A stretch of DNA of 64,000 nt from Streptomyces xanthochromogenes (GTDB lineage: Bacteria; Actinomycetota; Actinomycetes; Streptomycetales; Streptomycetaceae), in NCBI RefSeq assembly GCF_014650455.1, contig NZ_BMUZ01000004.1:496001-560000 (forward strand), read 5' to 3'. Under the pieces are notes generated by a model. The model ran no database searches, was not told the DNA's origin, and worked only from the letters and a program-made list of their open reading frames with translations. A program made the translations under genes and the position numbers. Below are positions 19,022 through 28,403 of this stretch, piece by piece. The number at the start of each line of letters is the position of its first letter. Positions within the stretch are counted from its first letter, which is position 1.

Positions 19022-20737
19022 GTGCCAGCGGGGGAAGAGAACGGCGGTGCGCTGATCGGCAGCCTGCTCGGCGGGCGGTACCGGGTGACCTCGACGATCG
19101 GCCGCGGCGGCATGGGCGTGGTCGCCCGAGCCGTGGACGAGCTCCTCAACCGCGAGGTCGCCGTCAAGATCCTGCGGGCCCACACCGACGCGTCCGCAGC
19201 CGAACTGGCCGATCTGCGCACCCGGATGCGGCGGGAGGCGCAGGCCGCGGCCCGCATCTGGCACAGCGGCGTGGTCACCGTGCACGACGTGACCGAGGAA
19301 CGGGGGCTGCCGGTCATCGTCATGGAACTCGTCGACGGGCCCTCCCTCGACGACGTGCTGGCCGAGCGCGGCACCCTCGATCCGCGCGAGGCCGCCGCGA
19401 TCGGCGCCGAGCTGATGGACGCCCTCGACGCCGCGCACCGGGCCGGCGTGCTGCACCGCGACGTGAAGCCGGGCAACATCCTGCTGGAGCGGGGCGGGCG
19501 GGTGGTGCTCACCGACTTCGGCATCGCCACCATGGAGACCACCGGCGACGACGCCATGTCCAAACTGACGCGCAGCGGCGAGCTCGTCGGCTCGCTCGAC
19601 TTCCTGCCGCCCGAGCGCGCGCAGGGCCGCGAGCCGGGCCCCGCCTCGGACATCTGGGCGCTCGGCATGACGCTGTACGCGGCGGTGGAGGGAACGACTC
19701 CGTTCCGTCGTACGTCGGTGTGGTCCACCCTGTCGGCGATCGTCACCGACCCGCTGCCACCGGCCCGCCGGGCGGGCGGACTGACTCCGGTCCTCCAGGC
19801 CCTGATGGCGAAGGAGCCGGAGCACCGGCCGACCGCCGAGCAGGCGCGCCGGATGCTGGAGCAGGTGGCCGCGGGGGGCGTCCCGCAGGCAGCGGGCCGC
19901 CCCGAGCACACGACCGGCACGGTGAGCCTCGCACCGACGGCCCCCACCGCGCCGACGCCTCCCGCCGCCTTCGGGCCGCCTCCCCCGCCGGTACCGGTGA
20001 CGGAAGCGGCCTACCCGCACCACCAGGTGCCCTTCGGCATCGCCACACCGCCGCCCACGGTTCCGCAGCACGACGTGACCGCGGGGCGCCGGACCCCGGC
20101 CGGTCGCGGGCGGCGCCGCAGCCGCGTGGTGGTGGCGGCCGCCGCCGCCGTGGTGTTGGCCGGCGGCGGCATCAGCTACGTTCTGACGAACCATCAGGAA
20201 GCCGAGGCGCGGGGAGGCGACGCCCGGGCGGCCGGACCTGGGCCCGGGGCAGGGGCCGGGCCGGAGGGCGGAACCCCGGCGGCCGGCGACGAATCGTACG
20301 CGGCGAAGCTGCCCGACGGGGGAAGCGGCAGCCCGACCCCCTCGAAGTCCGGGACCACGAAGGCCGAACCGTCACCCTCGCCCTCGAAGCGCCCGAGCTC
20401 CTCGGCGAAGCCCAGTGCCACACCGAGCAGCTCGAAACCCCCGGCATCGGCCAAGGCCAGTCCCGTGTCCACGAGTTGTGGCGGCTGGAGCCACAAGGAC
20501 CCGGCACCGGGCTCGTACGGGTACATGGCCGGGGACTACCACTTGGAGAGCGGCCCGTACCGGAACTGCCCGGCGGTCTCGCTCGCCAAGTCCGGCACCA
20601 AGCTCTGGTACCACTGCTATGTGACCAACGCCTATGGAAACAGGTGGACTTATGTGCGCGTAGAGGGCTCAAGCACCGCCGGCTGGATGTCGAACGACAA
20701 CATCAACCGCCAGCACGGCGCTTCGACCCCCTGCTAG
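19022..20737 (+). CDS. Receptor-type Ser/Thr protein kinase (PknB-like)
   Basis: A 571-residue membrane kinase. The kinase domain (about 18-280) has the Gly-loop 'IGRGGMG' (26-32), Lys49, 'HRDVKPGN' (Asp147) and 'DFG' (165-167). A Pro-rich juxtamembrane stretch leads to one helix at about 358-378. The outside part is a Ser/Pro/Lys-rich stalk and a C-terminal 85-residue domain with four Cys (486, 516, 532, 571) and SH3-like motifs ('GWMSNDNINR'), not PASTA repeats. The family phosphorylates proteins in response to external cues; here the sensor domain type suggests binding a wall or secreted component. The start is GTG 19022 with GGAG upstream. Confidence 0.92.
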   Translation: MPAGEENGGALIGSLLGGRYRVTSTIGRGGMGVVARAVDELLNREVAVKILRAHTDASAAELADLRTRMRREAQAAARIWHSGVVTVHDVTEERGLPVIVMELVDGPSLDDVLAERGTLDPREAAAIGAELMDALDAAHRAGVLHRDVKPGNILLERGGRVVLTDFGIATMETTGDDAMSKLTRSGELVGSLDFLPPERAQGREPGPASDIWALGMTLYAAVEGTTPFRRTSVWSTLSAIVTDPLPPARRAGGLTPVLQALMAKEPEHRPTAEQARRMLEQVAAGGVPQAAGRPEHTTGTVSLAPTAPTAPTPPAAFGPPPPPVPVTEAAYPHHQVPFGIATPPPTVPQHDVTAGRRTPAGRGRRRSRVVVAAAAAVVLAGGGISYVLTNHQEAEARGGDARAAGPGPGAGAGPEGGTPAAGDESYAAKLPDGGSGSPTPSKSGTTKAEPSPSPSKRPSSSAKPSATPSSSKPPASAKASPVSTSCGGWSHKDPAPGSYGYMAGDYHLESGPYRNCPAVSLAKSGTKLWYHCYVTNAYGNRWTYVRVEGSSTAGWMSNDNINRQHGASTPC

Positions 20738-20743
20738 CCCCGG

Positions 20744-21364
20744 TCAGTCGCGGCGGCGCAGTCGGGCCGAGAGGTGGTGCTGCAGCGCCTGGCCCACCGC
20801 GGCCAGGTCGTGCGTGAACGCCAGCGTGTCGTCGGCGGTCAGCTCGTAGCGGCGACGGGTGGCGTCGACCTGCTTCGCGGTGGGGGTGACGGCCACCTCC
20901 TGGGTCGCGAGGTCGACCGTCCTGCCGCTCGCGGCGCCGACCGCGATCTCCGCGATGCCGGTGGGCTGGGTGATCAGGGCTTCGATCCGCCCTTCGGCCT
21001 GGAGTCGCCACCAGCCGCTCTCGCGCGCCGATGGGCGCAGCGGGGCGCCCTCCGCGTCGAGCAGCCACGCCCGGGCCTCGTAGCGCAGGAAGGGGCGGCC
21101 GTCGTGGCTGAAGGTGACCTCCTGCGCGTACGCGAAGTCCCCGTCGAGGGTGGGGTATTCACCCTCGCCCCGGCCGTACCAGCGGCCGAGGAGGCCGAGC
21201 ACGGGCGCGAGCAGCGCGTGGGGGGCGGGCACCTCGTCCGGGCGGACGCTGTCGGGGTAGGGGTGCTCCGGTGCGGGGTCGAACACGATGTGCGCTCCTG
21301 GGGTCGGGGCTGATGCCAGGGGGAAGCCTAGGCCGTCGATCCTCCGCAGGTGCCGGTCGGCCAT
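20744..21364 (-). CDS. Nitrobindin-like heme-binding protein (FABP/THAP4-like)
   Basis: A 206-residue beta-barrel protein. '[13 protein letters not shown]' (60-72) is the nitrobindin signature (GxWxGxGxGxYP), and the C-terminal '[14 protein letters not shown]' contains the His (196/197) that serves as axial heme ligand in the family. Nitrobindins bind ferric heme and react with NO or peroxynitrite. ATG 21364 has GAGGAGGAG upstream. It converges on the kinase gene with 6 bp between stops, and it is divergent from the S41 protease. Confidence 0.88.
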   Translation of the reverse strand: MADRHLRRIDGLGFPLASAPTPGAHIVFDPAPEHPYPDSVRPDEVPAPHALLAPVLGLLGRWYGRGEGEYPTLDGDFAYAQEVTFSHDGRPFLRYEARAWLLDAEGAPLRPSARESGWWRLQAEGRIEALITQPTGIAEIAVGAASGRTVDLATQEVAVTPTAKQVDATRRRYELTADDTLAFTHDLAAVGQALQHHLSARLRRRD

Positions 21365-21474
21365 GGCGAACTCCTCCTCGGGGAGGGGGGCACCCCACCG
21401 GCGTGGTGGATGTGTCGCGCCGGGACCGCCGCTAGCGTCGCAGGGGAGGGTGATCGGCGGAGAAGGGTGCAGAG

Positions 21475-22908
21475 GTGGGCGCACGGATGGCGGGCGGGGC
21501 GGCAGTGGCCCGGGCGGCGGCGATCGGGGTGGCTCTGGCGCTATCCGTCGGTGCCCTGGGGGTGGTTCCCGCATCGGCGGCCGGGAACGGCCCGCTCGAC
21601 GGGGTGTGGCGGATGGACGGCTACGGCACCCTGGTCACGGTCTCGGACGGCAGCCTTACGACGTACGACACCACCCGTGCCGGCTGTCTGCCAGGCGCGC
21701 TCACGGCCCGGCAGGTGGGGAGCCCCGGAGCGAACGGGGCGACCCGGTACGGCCAGGGGCCGGCCGCATCGATGACCTTCACGCCGGAGGGGCGCAGGCA
21801 TGCGGTGCTCGCGCTCGACGACGCGGCCGGCGTACGCCGCCTGGAACGCCTGCCCGCGCTGCCCGAACGGTGCCGACAGCCCGTCGACGCGGGGCCGCTC
21901 GCCGTCTTCGACCGGTTCTGGGCGACCTTCGCGGAGAACTACCCGTTCTTCGCCGCCAAAGGCATCGACTGGCAGGCGGTCAGGGCCCGTTACCGTCCGC
22001 TCGTCACACCGGACACCACCGACGCACAGCTCCAGCAGATCCTCATCGACATGATCCGCCCGCTCGGCGACGCGCACACGGCACTCGTCCACCAGGGCAG
22101 GACGGTCTACTTCGGCCTGCGGCCCGGCACCCGGGTTCCGACCACGGACCTGCGCACCCGCGCCGCGGCGAACGTCGCCCGTCAGCTCGTCGCTCCGGCC
22201 CGGACCTTCGGGCAGGGCAAGCTCGCGGTCGGTGAACTGCCGTACAGATTGGGCTATTTGAGGGTCGACTCCTTCGACGGGTACGCCGCCGGTGACAGCT
22301 TCCAGGAGCAGACGGCCGAGCTCGACCGGGCCCTGGACGCGCTGCTCCCCCACGGCGCGACGACGGGTGCCGACCCGTTGCGCGGCCTGGTGATCGACGT
22401 CCGGCTCAACGGCGGCGGGTCGGACGCGCTCGGCCTGCGGATCGCCTCGCGCCTGACCGACCGGGCGTACACCGCCTACCGCAAGGTGGCCCGGAACGAC
22501 CCCGACGACCCGACCCGCTTCACCAGGCCCCAGCCGATCACCGTCCGGCCGTCGACGGCCCCGCGCTGGACGGGGCCGGTCGCGCTGCTCACCAGTGGCA
22601 GCTCGGTCAGCGCGGCGGAGACCTTCGCGCAGGCCCTCATGGGCCGCGCCCCCGGGGTGACCCGGATCGGCGAGAACACCCAGGGTGTCTTCTCCGACGT
22701 GCTGTTCCGCCCCCTGGGCAAGGACCCCGAGGGCAAGGACTGGGCGGTGTTCCTGCCCAACGAGAAGTACCTGGACGCACGAGGCCGCACCTTCGACGGC
22801 CCCGGCATCCCGCCCCGGCTGCGCGTCCCCGTCTTCACCGAGGAGGACCTCGCCCACGGCCGCGACTCGGCCCTGACCCTGGCGCGTCAGGTGCTCACCA
22901 CGTCCTGA
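21475..22908 (+). CDS. Secreted S41-family serine peptidase
   Basis: A 477-residue exported protease. Residues 1-37 are a signal peptide ending 'ASAAGN'. An N-terminal beta-rich domain (40-140) is followed by a helical bundle and the S41 catalytic domain. The nucleophile motif is 'SGSSVSAAE' (about 374-382, Ser379), with 'GENTQG' and '[10 protein letters not shown]' typical of tail-specific/IRBP-like peptidases. No PDZ domain is evident. The start is GTG 21475 with GAAGGG upstream; ATG 21487 is also possible. S41 peptidases degrade exported proteins or peptides. Confidence 0.85.
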   Translation: MGARMAGGAAVARAAAIGVALALSVGALGVVPASAAGNGPLDGVWRMDGYGTLVTVSDGSLTTYDTTRAGCLPGALTARQVGSPGANGATRYGQGPAASMTFTPEGRRHAVLALDDAAGVRRLERLPALPERCRQPVDAGPLAVFDRFWATFAENYPFFAAKGIDWQAVRARYRPLVTPDTTDAQLQQILIDMIRPLGDAHTALVHQGRTVYFGLRPGTRVPTTDLRTRAAANVARQLVAPARTFGQGKLAVGELPYRLGYLRVDSFDGYAAGDSFQEQTAELDRALDALLPHGATTGADPLRGLVIDVRLNGGGSDALGLRIASRLTDRAYTAYRKVARNDPDDPTRFTRPQPITVRPSTAPRWTGPVALLTSGSSVSAAETFAQALMGRAPGVTRIGENTQGVFSDVLFRPLGKDPEGKDWAVFLPNEKYLDARGRTFDGPGIPPRLRVPVFTEEDLAHGRDSALTLARQVLTTS

Positions 22909-22943
22909 CGCGCCCCCATCCCGTCAACTGCACGCCTGCACGG

Positions 22944-23840
22944 CTACACGGCCGCGACGGACGTGTAGTGCGAGGCGTCCCCCGCGATCGAGTAGCTCTC
23001 CTTGCCCTCGATGCCCACCGGCACGTCTCCCGCGACCGTCACGCGGTTCAGGCGGCGCGGCAGCCCGTCGTAGTTGTCGATGGCGTAGTGCTGGGTGATC
23101 CGGTTGTCGAAGAGGACGAGCTGGTTGGGCGACCAGCGCCAGCGCAGGACGTTCTCCGGGCGCACGACGTACGCCTGGAGCAGATCGAGGATCTTGCGCG
23201 ACTCTCCGACCGAGAGACCGACGATCCGCTGGGCGAACCCGCCGATGAACAGGCCGCGTTCACCGGTCAGGGGGTGGACGCGGACCACCGGGTGGGCGGT
23301 GCGGAAGTTGATCGAGGTGAACTGGGCGCGCTGCTCGGCCTTCTGGTCGTCGACGTCCTCCTCCGGAACCGCGTAGTCGTAGTCGTTGGTGTGCTCGGCC
23401 CACAGCGTGTCGGCGAACTGCCGCAGCGGCTGGGGCAGACTGCGGTACGCGGCGGCCGAGTTGGCGATCAGGGTCTCGCCCCCGTACGGCGGGATCGTGA
23501 TGCTGCGCAGGGTGCTGGCCTGCGGCGGGTTGAGGACGAAGGTGACGTCGGTGTGCCAGTGGTTGGCGCGCCCGCGCTCGCTGTCCACCGGGAGCACGTT
23601 GGGCGCGTCCGCGACGGCGGCGACGGTGGGGTGGGCGGTGGTGAGGTCGCCGAAGTGGCGGGCGAAGGCCTGCTGGCCCTCGTCGTCGAGCTCGACGCCG
23701 TCGAAGACCAGGGCCTTGTGCTCGTTGAGGGCGGCGCGCACGGCTGCCACGCTCTCCTCGTCGAGCGGCCTGGCGATGTCGACGCCGGACACCTGGGCGC
23801 CGATGTGCGCGGTGACCTTGCGGATCTCGATGCCGGACAT
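22944..23840 (-). CDS. TauD/TfdA-family Fe(II)/2-oxoglutarate dioxygenase
   Basis: A 298-residue non-heme iron dioxygenase. The iron ligands are His96 and Asp98 ('HWHTD') and His251 ('ITQHYAIDN'); Arg in 'RRLNRVTVAGD' binds 2-oxoglutarate. Length and motifs fit taurine or alkylsulfate dioxygenases (TauD, AtsK), which release sulfite or sulfate from organosulfur compounds. It is last in a five-gene minus-strand operon with a sulfonate-type ABC importer and an FMN monooxygenase, which supports a role in sulfur assimilation. The exact substrate (taurine, alkyl sulfate or alkanesulfonate) cannot be told. Confidence 0.9.
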   Translation of the reverse strand: MSGIEIRKVTAHIGAQVSGVDIARPLDEESVAAVRAALNEHKALVFDGVELDDEGQQAFARHFGDLTTAHPTVAAVADAPNVLPVDSERGRANHWHTDVTFVLNPPQASTLRSITIPPYGGETLIANSAAAYRSLPQPLRQFADTLWAEHTNDYDYAVPEEDVDDQKAEQRAQFTSINFRTAHPVVRVHPLTGERGLFIGGFAQRIVGLSVGESRKILDLLQAYVVRPENVLRWRWSPNQLVLFDNRITQHYAIDNYDGLPRRLNRVTVAGDVPVGIEGKESYSIAGDASHYTSVAAV

Positions 23841-23864
23841 GTGCGGGGTCCTTTCGGTCGTGGC

Positions 23865-25208
23865 TCAGACCCGGCTGAGGGCCGGGACGGTGTGCTGGTT
23901 GGCGGGGCGGGGCAGGCCGTAGCGGTCGCGCAGGGTGCCCCGGGGGCCGTACTCCGTGCGGAACAGGCCACGGGCGCGCAGGATGGGCACGACGTGGTCC
24001 ACGAAGGCTTGGAGGCCGGACGGCAGGACGGCCGGCATGATGTTGAAGCCGTCGGCGGCGCCCAGCGTGAACCAGCTCTCGATCGCGTCGGCCACCTGCT
24101 CGGGTGTGCCGGCGAAGGTCAGATGGCCGCGCCCGCCGCCGAGGCGGCCGATCAGTTCGCGGACGGTGAGCCGCTCGCGGCGGGCGAGCTCCACCACCAG
24201 CGTGTAGCGGCTCTTGGCCCCCTCGATGGCGCTTTCCGGCGGCAGATCCGCGGGCAGTTGGGCGTCCAGCCGAAGGACGCCGGGTTCCAGGTGCAGCAGC
24301 CGTTCGAGGCGGTGGAGGCCGTGTTCGTGGACGATATGGTCCTCCAGGACCTGCTCGTGGGCACGCGCCTCGGCCTCGGTGGAGCCGATGACCGGCAGGA
24401 TGCCGGGCAGGATCTTGATGTGCTCGGGGTCCCGTCCCGCCGCGCGGGCCCGTGACTTGAGGTCCGCGTAGAAGGCCTGTGCGTCCCCCAGCGTCTGCTG
24501 GGCGGTGAAGACGGCCTCCGCGTACCGGGCCGCGAACCGTTTGCCGTCTCCCGAGGAGCCCGCCTGCACCAGCAGCGGGTAACCCTGGGGACTGCGCGGG
24601 ACGTTCAACGCGCCCTCGACGCTGAAGTACGTGCCCTGGTGGCGCGGCGGATGGATCTTTTCGCCGTCGCCCCAGACACCGGCCGCCTTGTCCGCGACGA
24701 CGACGTCGTCCTCCCAGCTGTCCCAGAGCTTGAGCGCCACGTCGAGGAACTCGGCGGCGCGTTCGTACCGGGTGGCGTGGGTCGGTTCGTCGTCGAGCCC
24801 GAAGTTGCGGGCGGCCTCCGCGCCCGCGGTGGTGACGATGTTCCAGCCGGCCCGGCCGCCGCTGATGTGGTCGAGCGAGGCGAACCGGCGGGCCAGGTTG
24901 TAGGGCGAGTTGTACGAGGTGGAGGCGGTGGCGATCAGACCGATGTGCTCGGTCGCCACGGCCAGCGCGGTGAGCAGGGTCAGCGGCTCCAGGACGCCGG
25001 CGGGGCGCTGGCCGACGTGGCTGAACAGGACCGGCCCGTCGGCGAGGAAGAGCGAGTCGAAGGTGCCGCGCTCGGCGATGCGGGCGAGCTCGCGGTAGTG
25101 GTCGAGGTCGAGGCTCGCGTACGGGTCGCTCTCGGGCAGCCGCCAGGACGCCTCGTGGTGCCCGGTGCTCATGAGGAAGGCGTTGAGATGGAGTTGGCGC
25201 CGGGTCAC
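23865..25208 (-). CDS. FMNH2-dependent monooxygenase (NtaA/SnaA/DszA family)
   Basis: A 447-residue flavin monooxygenase of the bacterial luciferase superfamily. Motifs include 'HLNAFLMSTGHHEASWR', 'SLDHISGGRAGWNIVTT' and 'PLLVQAGSSGDGKRFAA', all typical of the NtaA/DszA/SfnG-like group. These enzymes use FMNH2 from a separate reductase to oxidise nitrilotriacetate, sulfones or sulfonates. The start is GTG 25208 with AGGAGG 6 bp before it, overlapping the ATPase stop (GTGA). Its operon context points to desulfonation of an imported compound. No reductase is in the operon. Confidence 0.9.
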   Translation of the reverse strand: MTRRQLHLNAFLMSTGHHEASWRLPESDPYASLDLDHYRELARIAERGTFDSLFLADGPVLFSHVGQRPAGVLEPLTLLTALAVATEHIGLIATASTSYNSPYNLARRFASLDHISGGRAGWNIVTTAGAEAARNFGLDDEPTHATRYERAAEFLDVALKLWDSWEDDVVVADKAAGVWGDGEKIHPPRHQGTYFSVEGALNVPRSPQGYPLLVQAGSSGDGKRFAARYAEAVFTAQQTLGDAQAFYADLKSRARAAGRDPEHIKILPGILPVIGSTEAEARAHEQVLEDHIVHEHGLHRLERLLHLEPGVLRLDAQLPADLPPESAIEGAKSRYTLVVELARRERLTVRELIGRLGGGRGHLTFAGTPEQVADAIESWFTLGAADGFNIMPAVLPSGLQAFVDHVVPILRARGLFRTEYGPRGTLRDRYGLPRPANQHTVPALSRV

Positions 25209-26002
25209 TGGGGGTCCTCCTGGTGGTGGGCGAGCTGTTGAGGCGTGCGGTCCGGATGCCGCTCCTCGTGTGCGGTGACGCCGAGCGCGGTGAGCAGGCG
25301 CTCGCGGTACTCGCCGAGGAGCGGGTCGCGGTACGAGCGCGGGTGCGGGCGGTCGATGGTGAGGTCGAGGCCGATGCGGCCCCGGTCGAGCACCAGGACC
25401 CGGTCGGCCAGGACGATGGCCTCGTCCACGTCGTGCGTGACGAGCAGGACGGAGGGCCGGTGGCGCTGCCACAGCTCGCGCAGGAGCACGTGCATGCGGA
25501 TGCGGGTCAGCGCGTCCAGGGCGCCGAACGGCTCGTCGGCCAGCAGGAGTTCGGGGTGGCGGACCAGCGAGCGGGCCAGTGCGGCGCGTTGTGCCTCGCC
25601 GCCGGACAGCTCGTTGGGCCAGGCCCGCTCGCGTCCCGCGAGCCCGACCTCGGCGAGTGCGGCACGGCCCTGTTCGGCGGCCTCCTTGCCGTCCGTGCCC
25701 AGCAGGACGTTGTCGAGGACGCGGCGCCAGGGCAGCAGGCGGGAGTCCTGGAAGACCACCGACACCCGGTCCGGGGCGGTGAGTTCACCGCTTCCGGTGA
25801 CCTGGTGGTCGAGTCCGGCGATGGCTCGCAGCAGGGTGCTCTTTCCGGAGCCGCTGTGCCCGAGCAGGGCCGTGAACTGGCCGGCCGGGATGTCGAGGTC
25901 GATGCCGTCGAGGACGGTGCGGCCATCGAAGGACCGGGTGAGCCCGGTGAGGCGGACCGCGGGAGCCTGGGCGGTGGTCAGTTGCTCAGCGTGCGTCGCC
26001 AT
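25205..26002 (-). CDS. Sulfonate-type ABC transporter ATPase (SsuB/TauB-like)
   Basis: A 265-residue ATPase. Walker A 'GHSGSGKST', Q-loop 'VVFQDSRLLPW', signature 'LSGGEAQRAALARS', Walker B 'LLLADEP' and the switch His in 'VTHDVDEA' are all present. The 'RLLPWRRVLDNV' segment is typical of the nitrate/sulfonate/taurine family. It overlaps the permease gene upstream by 25 bp and the monooxygenase by 4 bp, so translation of the set is coupled. It energises import of an organosulfur compound. Confidence 0.9.
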   Translation of the reverse strand: MATHAEQLTTAQAPAVRLTGLTRSFDGRTVLDGIDLDIPAGQFTALLGHSGSGKSTLLRAIAGLDHQVTGSGELTAPDRVSVVFQDSRLLPWRRVLDNVLLGTDGKEAAEQGRAALAEVGLAGRERAWPNELSGGEAQRAALARSLVRHPELLLADEPFGALDALTRIRMHVLLRELWQRHRPSVLLVTHDVDEAIVLADRVLVLDRGRIGLDLTIDRPHPRSYRDPLLGEYRERLLTALGVTAHEERHPDRTPQQLAHHQEDPQ

Positions 26003-26835
26003 GACAGCACCCTCCGTTCGACGAGGCGGACCGCGCTGTCGGAGACGAGGCCGAAGACGCCGTAGATCAGCAGGCCGACGAGGATGATGTCGGTGCGGCC
26101 GTAGTTCTGGGCCTGGAACATCAGGTAGCCGAGGCCGCTGGTGGCGTTGATCTGCTCCAGGACGACCAGCGAGAGCCAGGACCCGGTCACCCCGAGCCGG
26201 AGCCCCACGAAGAAGCCGGGCAGGGCACCGGGGACCACGATCTGCCGGATGAAACGGACCCTGGACAGGCCCTGGACTTCGGCCAGTTCGACGTACCGGT
26301 GGTCGATGCCGGACAGGGCGGCGTGCAGGTTGAGGTAGATCGGGATGTAGACGACGATGGCGATGATCGCGATCTTGAAGGTCTCGCCGATGCCGAGCCA
26401 GAGGATGAACAGGGGGATCAGTCCGAGCGTGGGAATCGCCCGGTTGAGCTGGACCGTCCCGTCGATCAGCGCCTCCCCGACCCGGCTGAGCCCGGCCGCG
26501 AGCGCGAGGACCACTCCGCCGGTGAGCCCGAGGGCGAAGCCGTATCCGGCGCGTTCCAGCGAGGTGAGCACATCGGTGGACAGGGTGCCGTCGCTCCACA
26601 GGTGGCCGGCGGTGCGCAGCACCGTCCATGGCGCGGGGATCGCGGCGGGGTCCAGCTGCCCGGCGGCGGACGCCGCGGCCCACAGCAGGAGGACCAGGCC
26701 GGGTCCGATCAACCGCGCGGCGGGCAGCCGCCTGCCGGGCGCGAGCGCGCGGCGCCCGGGCCCGCGGACGGGGGCCGCCGCCGCGGCGGGCGGGGACACC
26801 AGGGGGGTGGGCGCGGTGGTGGTCACGGCGGTCAC
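25978..26835 (-). CDS. Sulfonate-type ABC transporter permease (SsuC/TauC-like)
   Basis: A 285-residue inner-membrane permease of the BPD_transp_1 fold with about six helices and the cytoplasmic EAA-like loop ('ELAEVQGLSRVRFIRQIVVPGALPGF'). The residues around 'ALIDGTVQLNRAIPTLGLIPLFILWLGIGE' are characteristic of SsuC/TauC. A Pro/Ala-rich N-terminal extension precedes the first helix. The start may be GTG 26835 (GTGA overlap with the binding-protein stop) or GTG 26826, which has GAGGTG before it. It belongs to the five-gene sulfur operon. Confidence 0.9.
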   Translation of the reverse strand: MTAVTTTAPTPLVSPPAAAAAPVRGPGRRALAPGRRLPAARLIGPGLVLLLWAAASAAGQLDPAAIPAPWTVLRTAGHLWSDGTLSTDVLTSLERAGYGFALGLTGGVVLALAAGLSRVGEALIDGTVQLNRAIPTLGLIPLFILWLGIGETFKIAIIAIVVYIPIYLNLHAALSGIDHRYVELAEVQGLSRVRFIRQIVVPGALPGFFVGLRLGVTGSWLSLVVLEQINATSGLGYLMFQAQNYGRTDIILVGLLIYGVFGLVSDSAVRLVERRVLSWRRTLSN

Positions 26836-27905
26836 CTCTGGTACTCGGCCGCGACGGCCTTGGCCGCCAGGCCCTCGAAGCGGCGGTCGAAGAGCGAGCC
26901 GACCTGGAACTTCTTCACGAAGCCGCCCTCGGCGAGCAGATCCGCGGTCTCCTGCTCCCACCGGATCGCCTCCTCCCAACTGGGCGGGAAGAGCGGCTTG
27001 TTGGCGAGCGCCGTGATCGACCGGGCCTGGGCGAGCGTGAGGTTCTGGGTCTTGACGTAGAACTCCTCGTTCCAGACGTCCGGGTGCTCGTACGCCCACA
27101 CCTGGCCCTTGGCCCAGCGCGGTACGTACGCGGCGACCGCGGCCGCCTTGGCGGGGTCGGCGAGCACGGAGGCCGGCGCCCACAGCAGGTTGAGCAGGTC
27201 GACCACGCCGGTCGTGATGCTGTGCGCGCCCTTGGGCCCGTACTGCTTGAGATAGGCGGGCGCCTGGCTGTTGGCGAGCGGGGCGATGTCGACCTGGCCG
27301 GCCTGGAGCGCGGTGAAGAACTGATTGCTGGTCAGCGGCACGAGCTGTACATCGTCATCCGTCAACCCGGCCTGCTTCAGGGCCCGCAGCAGGACGACAC
27401 CCTGCGCCTGCCCCTGCGAGAAGGCCAGCTTCCTGCCCTTGAAACCCTGGACGTCCTTGATGTCGCTGCCGGGCTTGGTGGCGAAGACGTAGGTGGGCTT
27501 CCGGGTGATGCCGATCCCGACGATCTTCGCGTCGTACCCCTGGAAGTGCGCCTGGATCGGGGGAATTCCCGCGTTGTTGGCGACGTCCAGGGACTTGGCG
27601 CGGAAGGCGTTGATGACGTCGGGGCCGGCGCCGGTGTTCACCCAGTCCGACACGGTGAACGGCAGGTCCTCCAACCCGGCCAGTTTGAACTGGAGTTGTT
27701 GTACTCCCTGGTACGAGGCGATCTTCAGGCGTGTGCCGGCCGGGACGGTGCTGGACAGCGGGGCGGACGCGGACCCCTTGGTCACGGTGTCGGCGGCCTG
27801 GGCACCCGCACAGCCGCTGAGACCGGCAGCGGCGGCGACGCCGAGCAGTGAGGACAGGAACAGCCGCCGGTCGACACCGGGCACGGCTGGGGACGCTGGT
27901 GGCAT
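26832..27905 (-). CDS. Sulfonate-type ABC substrate-binding lipoprotein (SsuA-like)
   Basis: A 357-residue lipoprotein. 'DRRLFLSSLLG' resembles a Tat/Sec signal and 'GLSGC' is a lipobox. The mature protein follows the SsuA/TauA periplasmic-binding fold: 'LKIASYQGVQQLQFKLAGLED', 'NAGIPPIQAHFQGYDAKIVG' and 'LTDDDVQLVPLTSNQFFTALQAGQVD'. ATG 27905 has GGAG 7 bp upstream. It is the first structural gene of the sulfur operon and follows a 335-bp leader with a Cys-rich peptide. The ligand is an organosulfonate or similar by context. Confidence 0.88.
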   Translation of the reverse strand: MPPASPAVPGVDRRLFLSSLLGVAAAAGLSGCAGAQAADTVTKGSASAPLSSTVPAGTRLKIASYQGVQQLQFKLAGLEDLPFTVSDWVNTGAGPDVINAFRAKSLDVANNAGIPPIQAHFQGYDAKIVGIGITRKPTYVFATKPGSDIKDVQGFKGRKLAFSQGQAQGVVLLRALKQAGLTDDDVQLVPLTSNQFFTALQAGQVDIAPLANSQAPAYLKQYGPKGAHSITTGVVDLLNLLWAPASVLADPAKAAAVAAYVPRWAKGQVWAYEHPDVWNEEFYVKTQNLTLAQARSITALANKPLFPPSWEEAIRWEQETADLLAEGGFVKKFQVGSLFDRRFEGLAAKAVAAEYQR

Positions 27906-28240
27906 GGAAGAACTCCGTGATGGCAGGAGGAACAGGGGCGCGCCGCATCGCGTGCGGGCAGGGCGGGGCGGGGCGTGCGGACACGGCGGGGCCGGGAAAG
28001 GACACGGAAAAGGGCGCGGAAAGGAAAACGCGTGGGCGAAATCCGGACGCGGCACAGTAGAGAAATGCGGGCGCACGCCGTCAGCGAGTCACGACGCCAA
28101 GACCTCGACGGGCCGGGACGACGCCGGGCATGCGCATGCGATCGTGCGGGTGGCATTTACGCCCGAGTACTCAATAGCCTTATGCGGCGCGGCAATTCAA
28201 CGGCGCACCACCGACGGGCGGCCGCGGCCGCACCGGCGCA
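27906..28240 (-). other. Long untranslated leader of the organosulfur operon
   Basis: 335 bp between the Cys leader peptide stop and the binding-protein ATG. I see no other gene. In Streptomyces, leaders of this kind carry attenuation signals that respond to cysteine; I could not identify specific alternative hairpins by eye. Confidence 0.5.
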
Positions 28241-28318
28241 TCAGCAACACAGGGTGCGGCCGATCCGCATCAGGTCGATGACCCGGCACCTGGTCAGGAG
28301 AACCGGTCGCGATGGCAT
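28241..28318 (-). CDS. Cysteine-responsive leader peptide
   Basis: A 25-codon ORF whose end reads 'VLLTRCRVIDLMRIG' then 'RTLCC' and stop. It matches the Streptomyces 'putative leader peptide' pattern (LTRRRHVDLxR...C) found before sulfur-assimilation operons, with tandem Cys codons at its end as in transcription attenuators. An in-frame upstream ATG at 28396 (51 codons) lies right at the predicted transcript start, so a longer or leaderless version is possible. Stalling on the Cys codons at low cysteine would be expected to raise expression of the operon downstream. Confidence 0.65.
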   Translation of the reverse strand: MPSRPVLLTRCRVIDLMRIGRTLCC

Positions 28319-28403
28319 CGGCGCGACACCGGCGCTCCGGTAGCGGACCTGCCGCGACCGGATGATCACCGGGGAGAATTCCTGCGCGCTGCTCATGCCG
28401 AGA

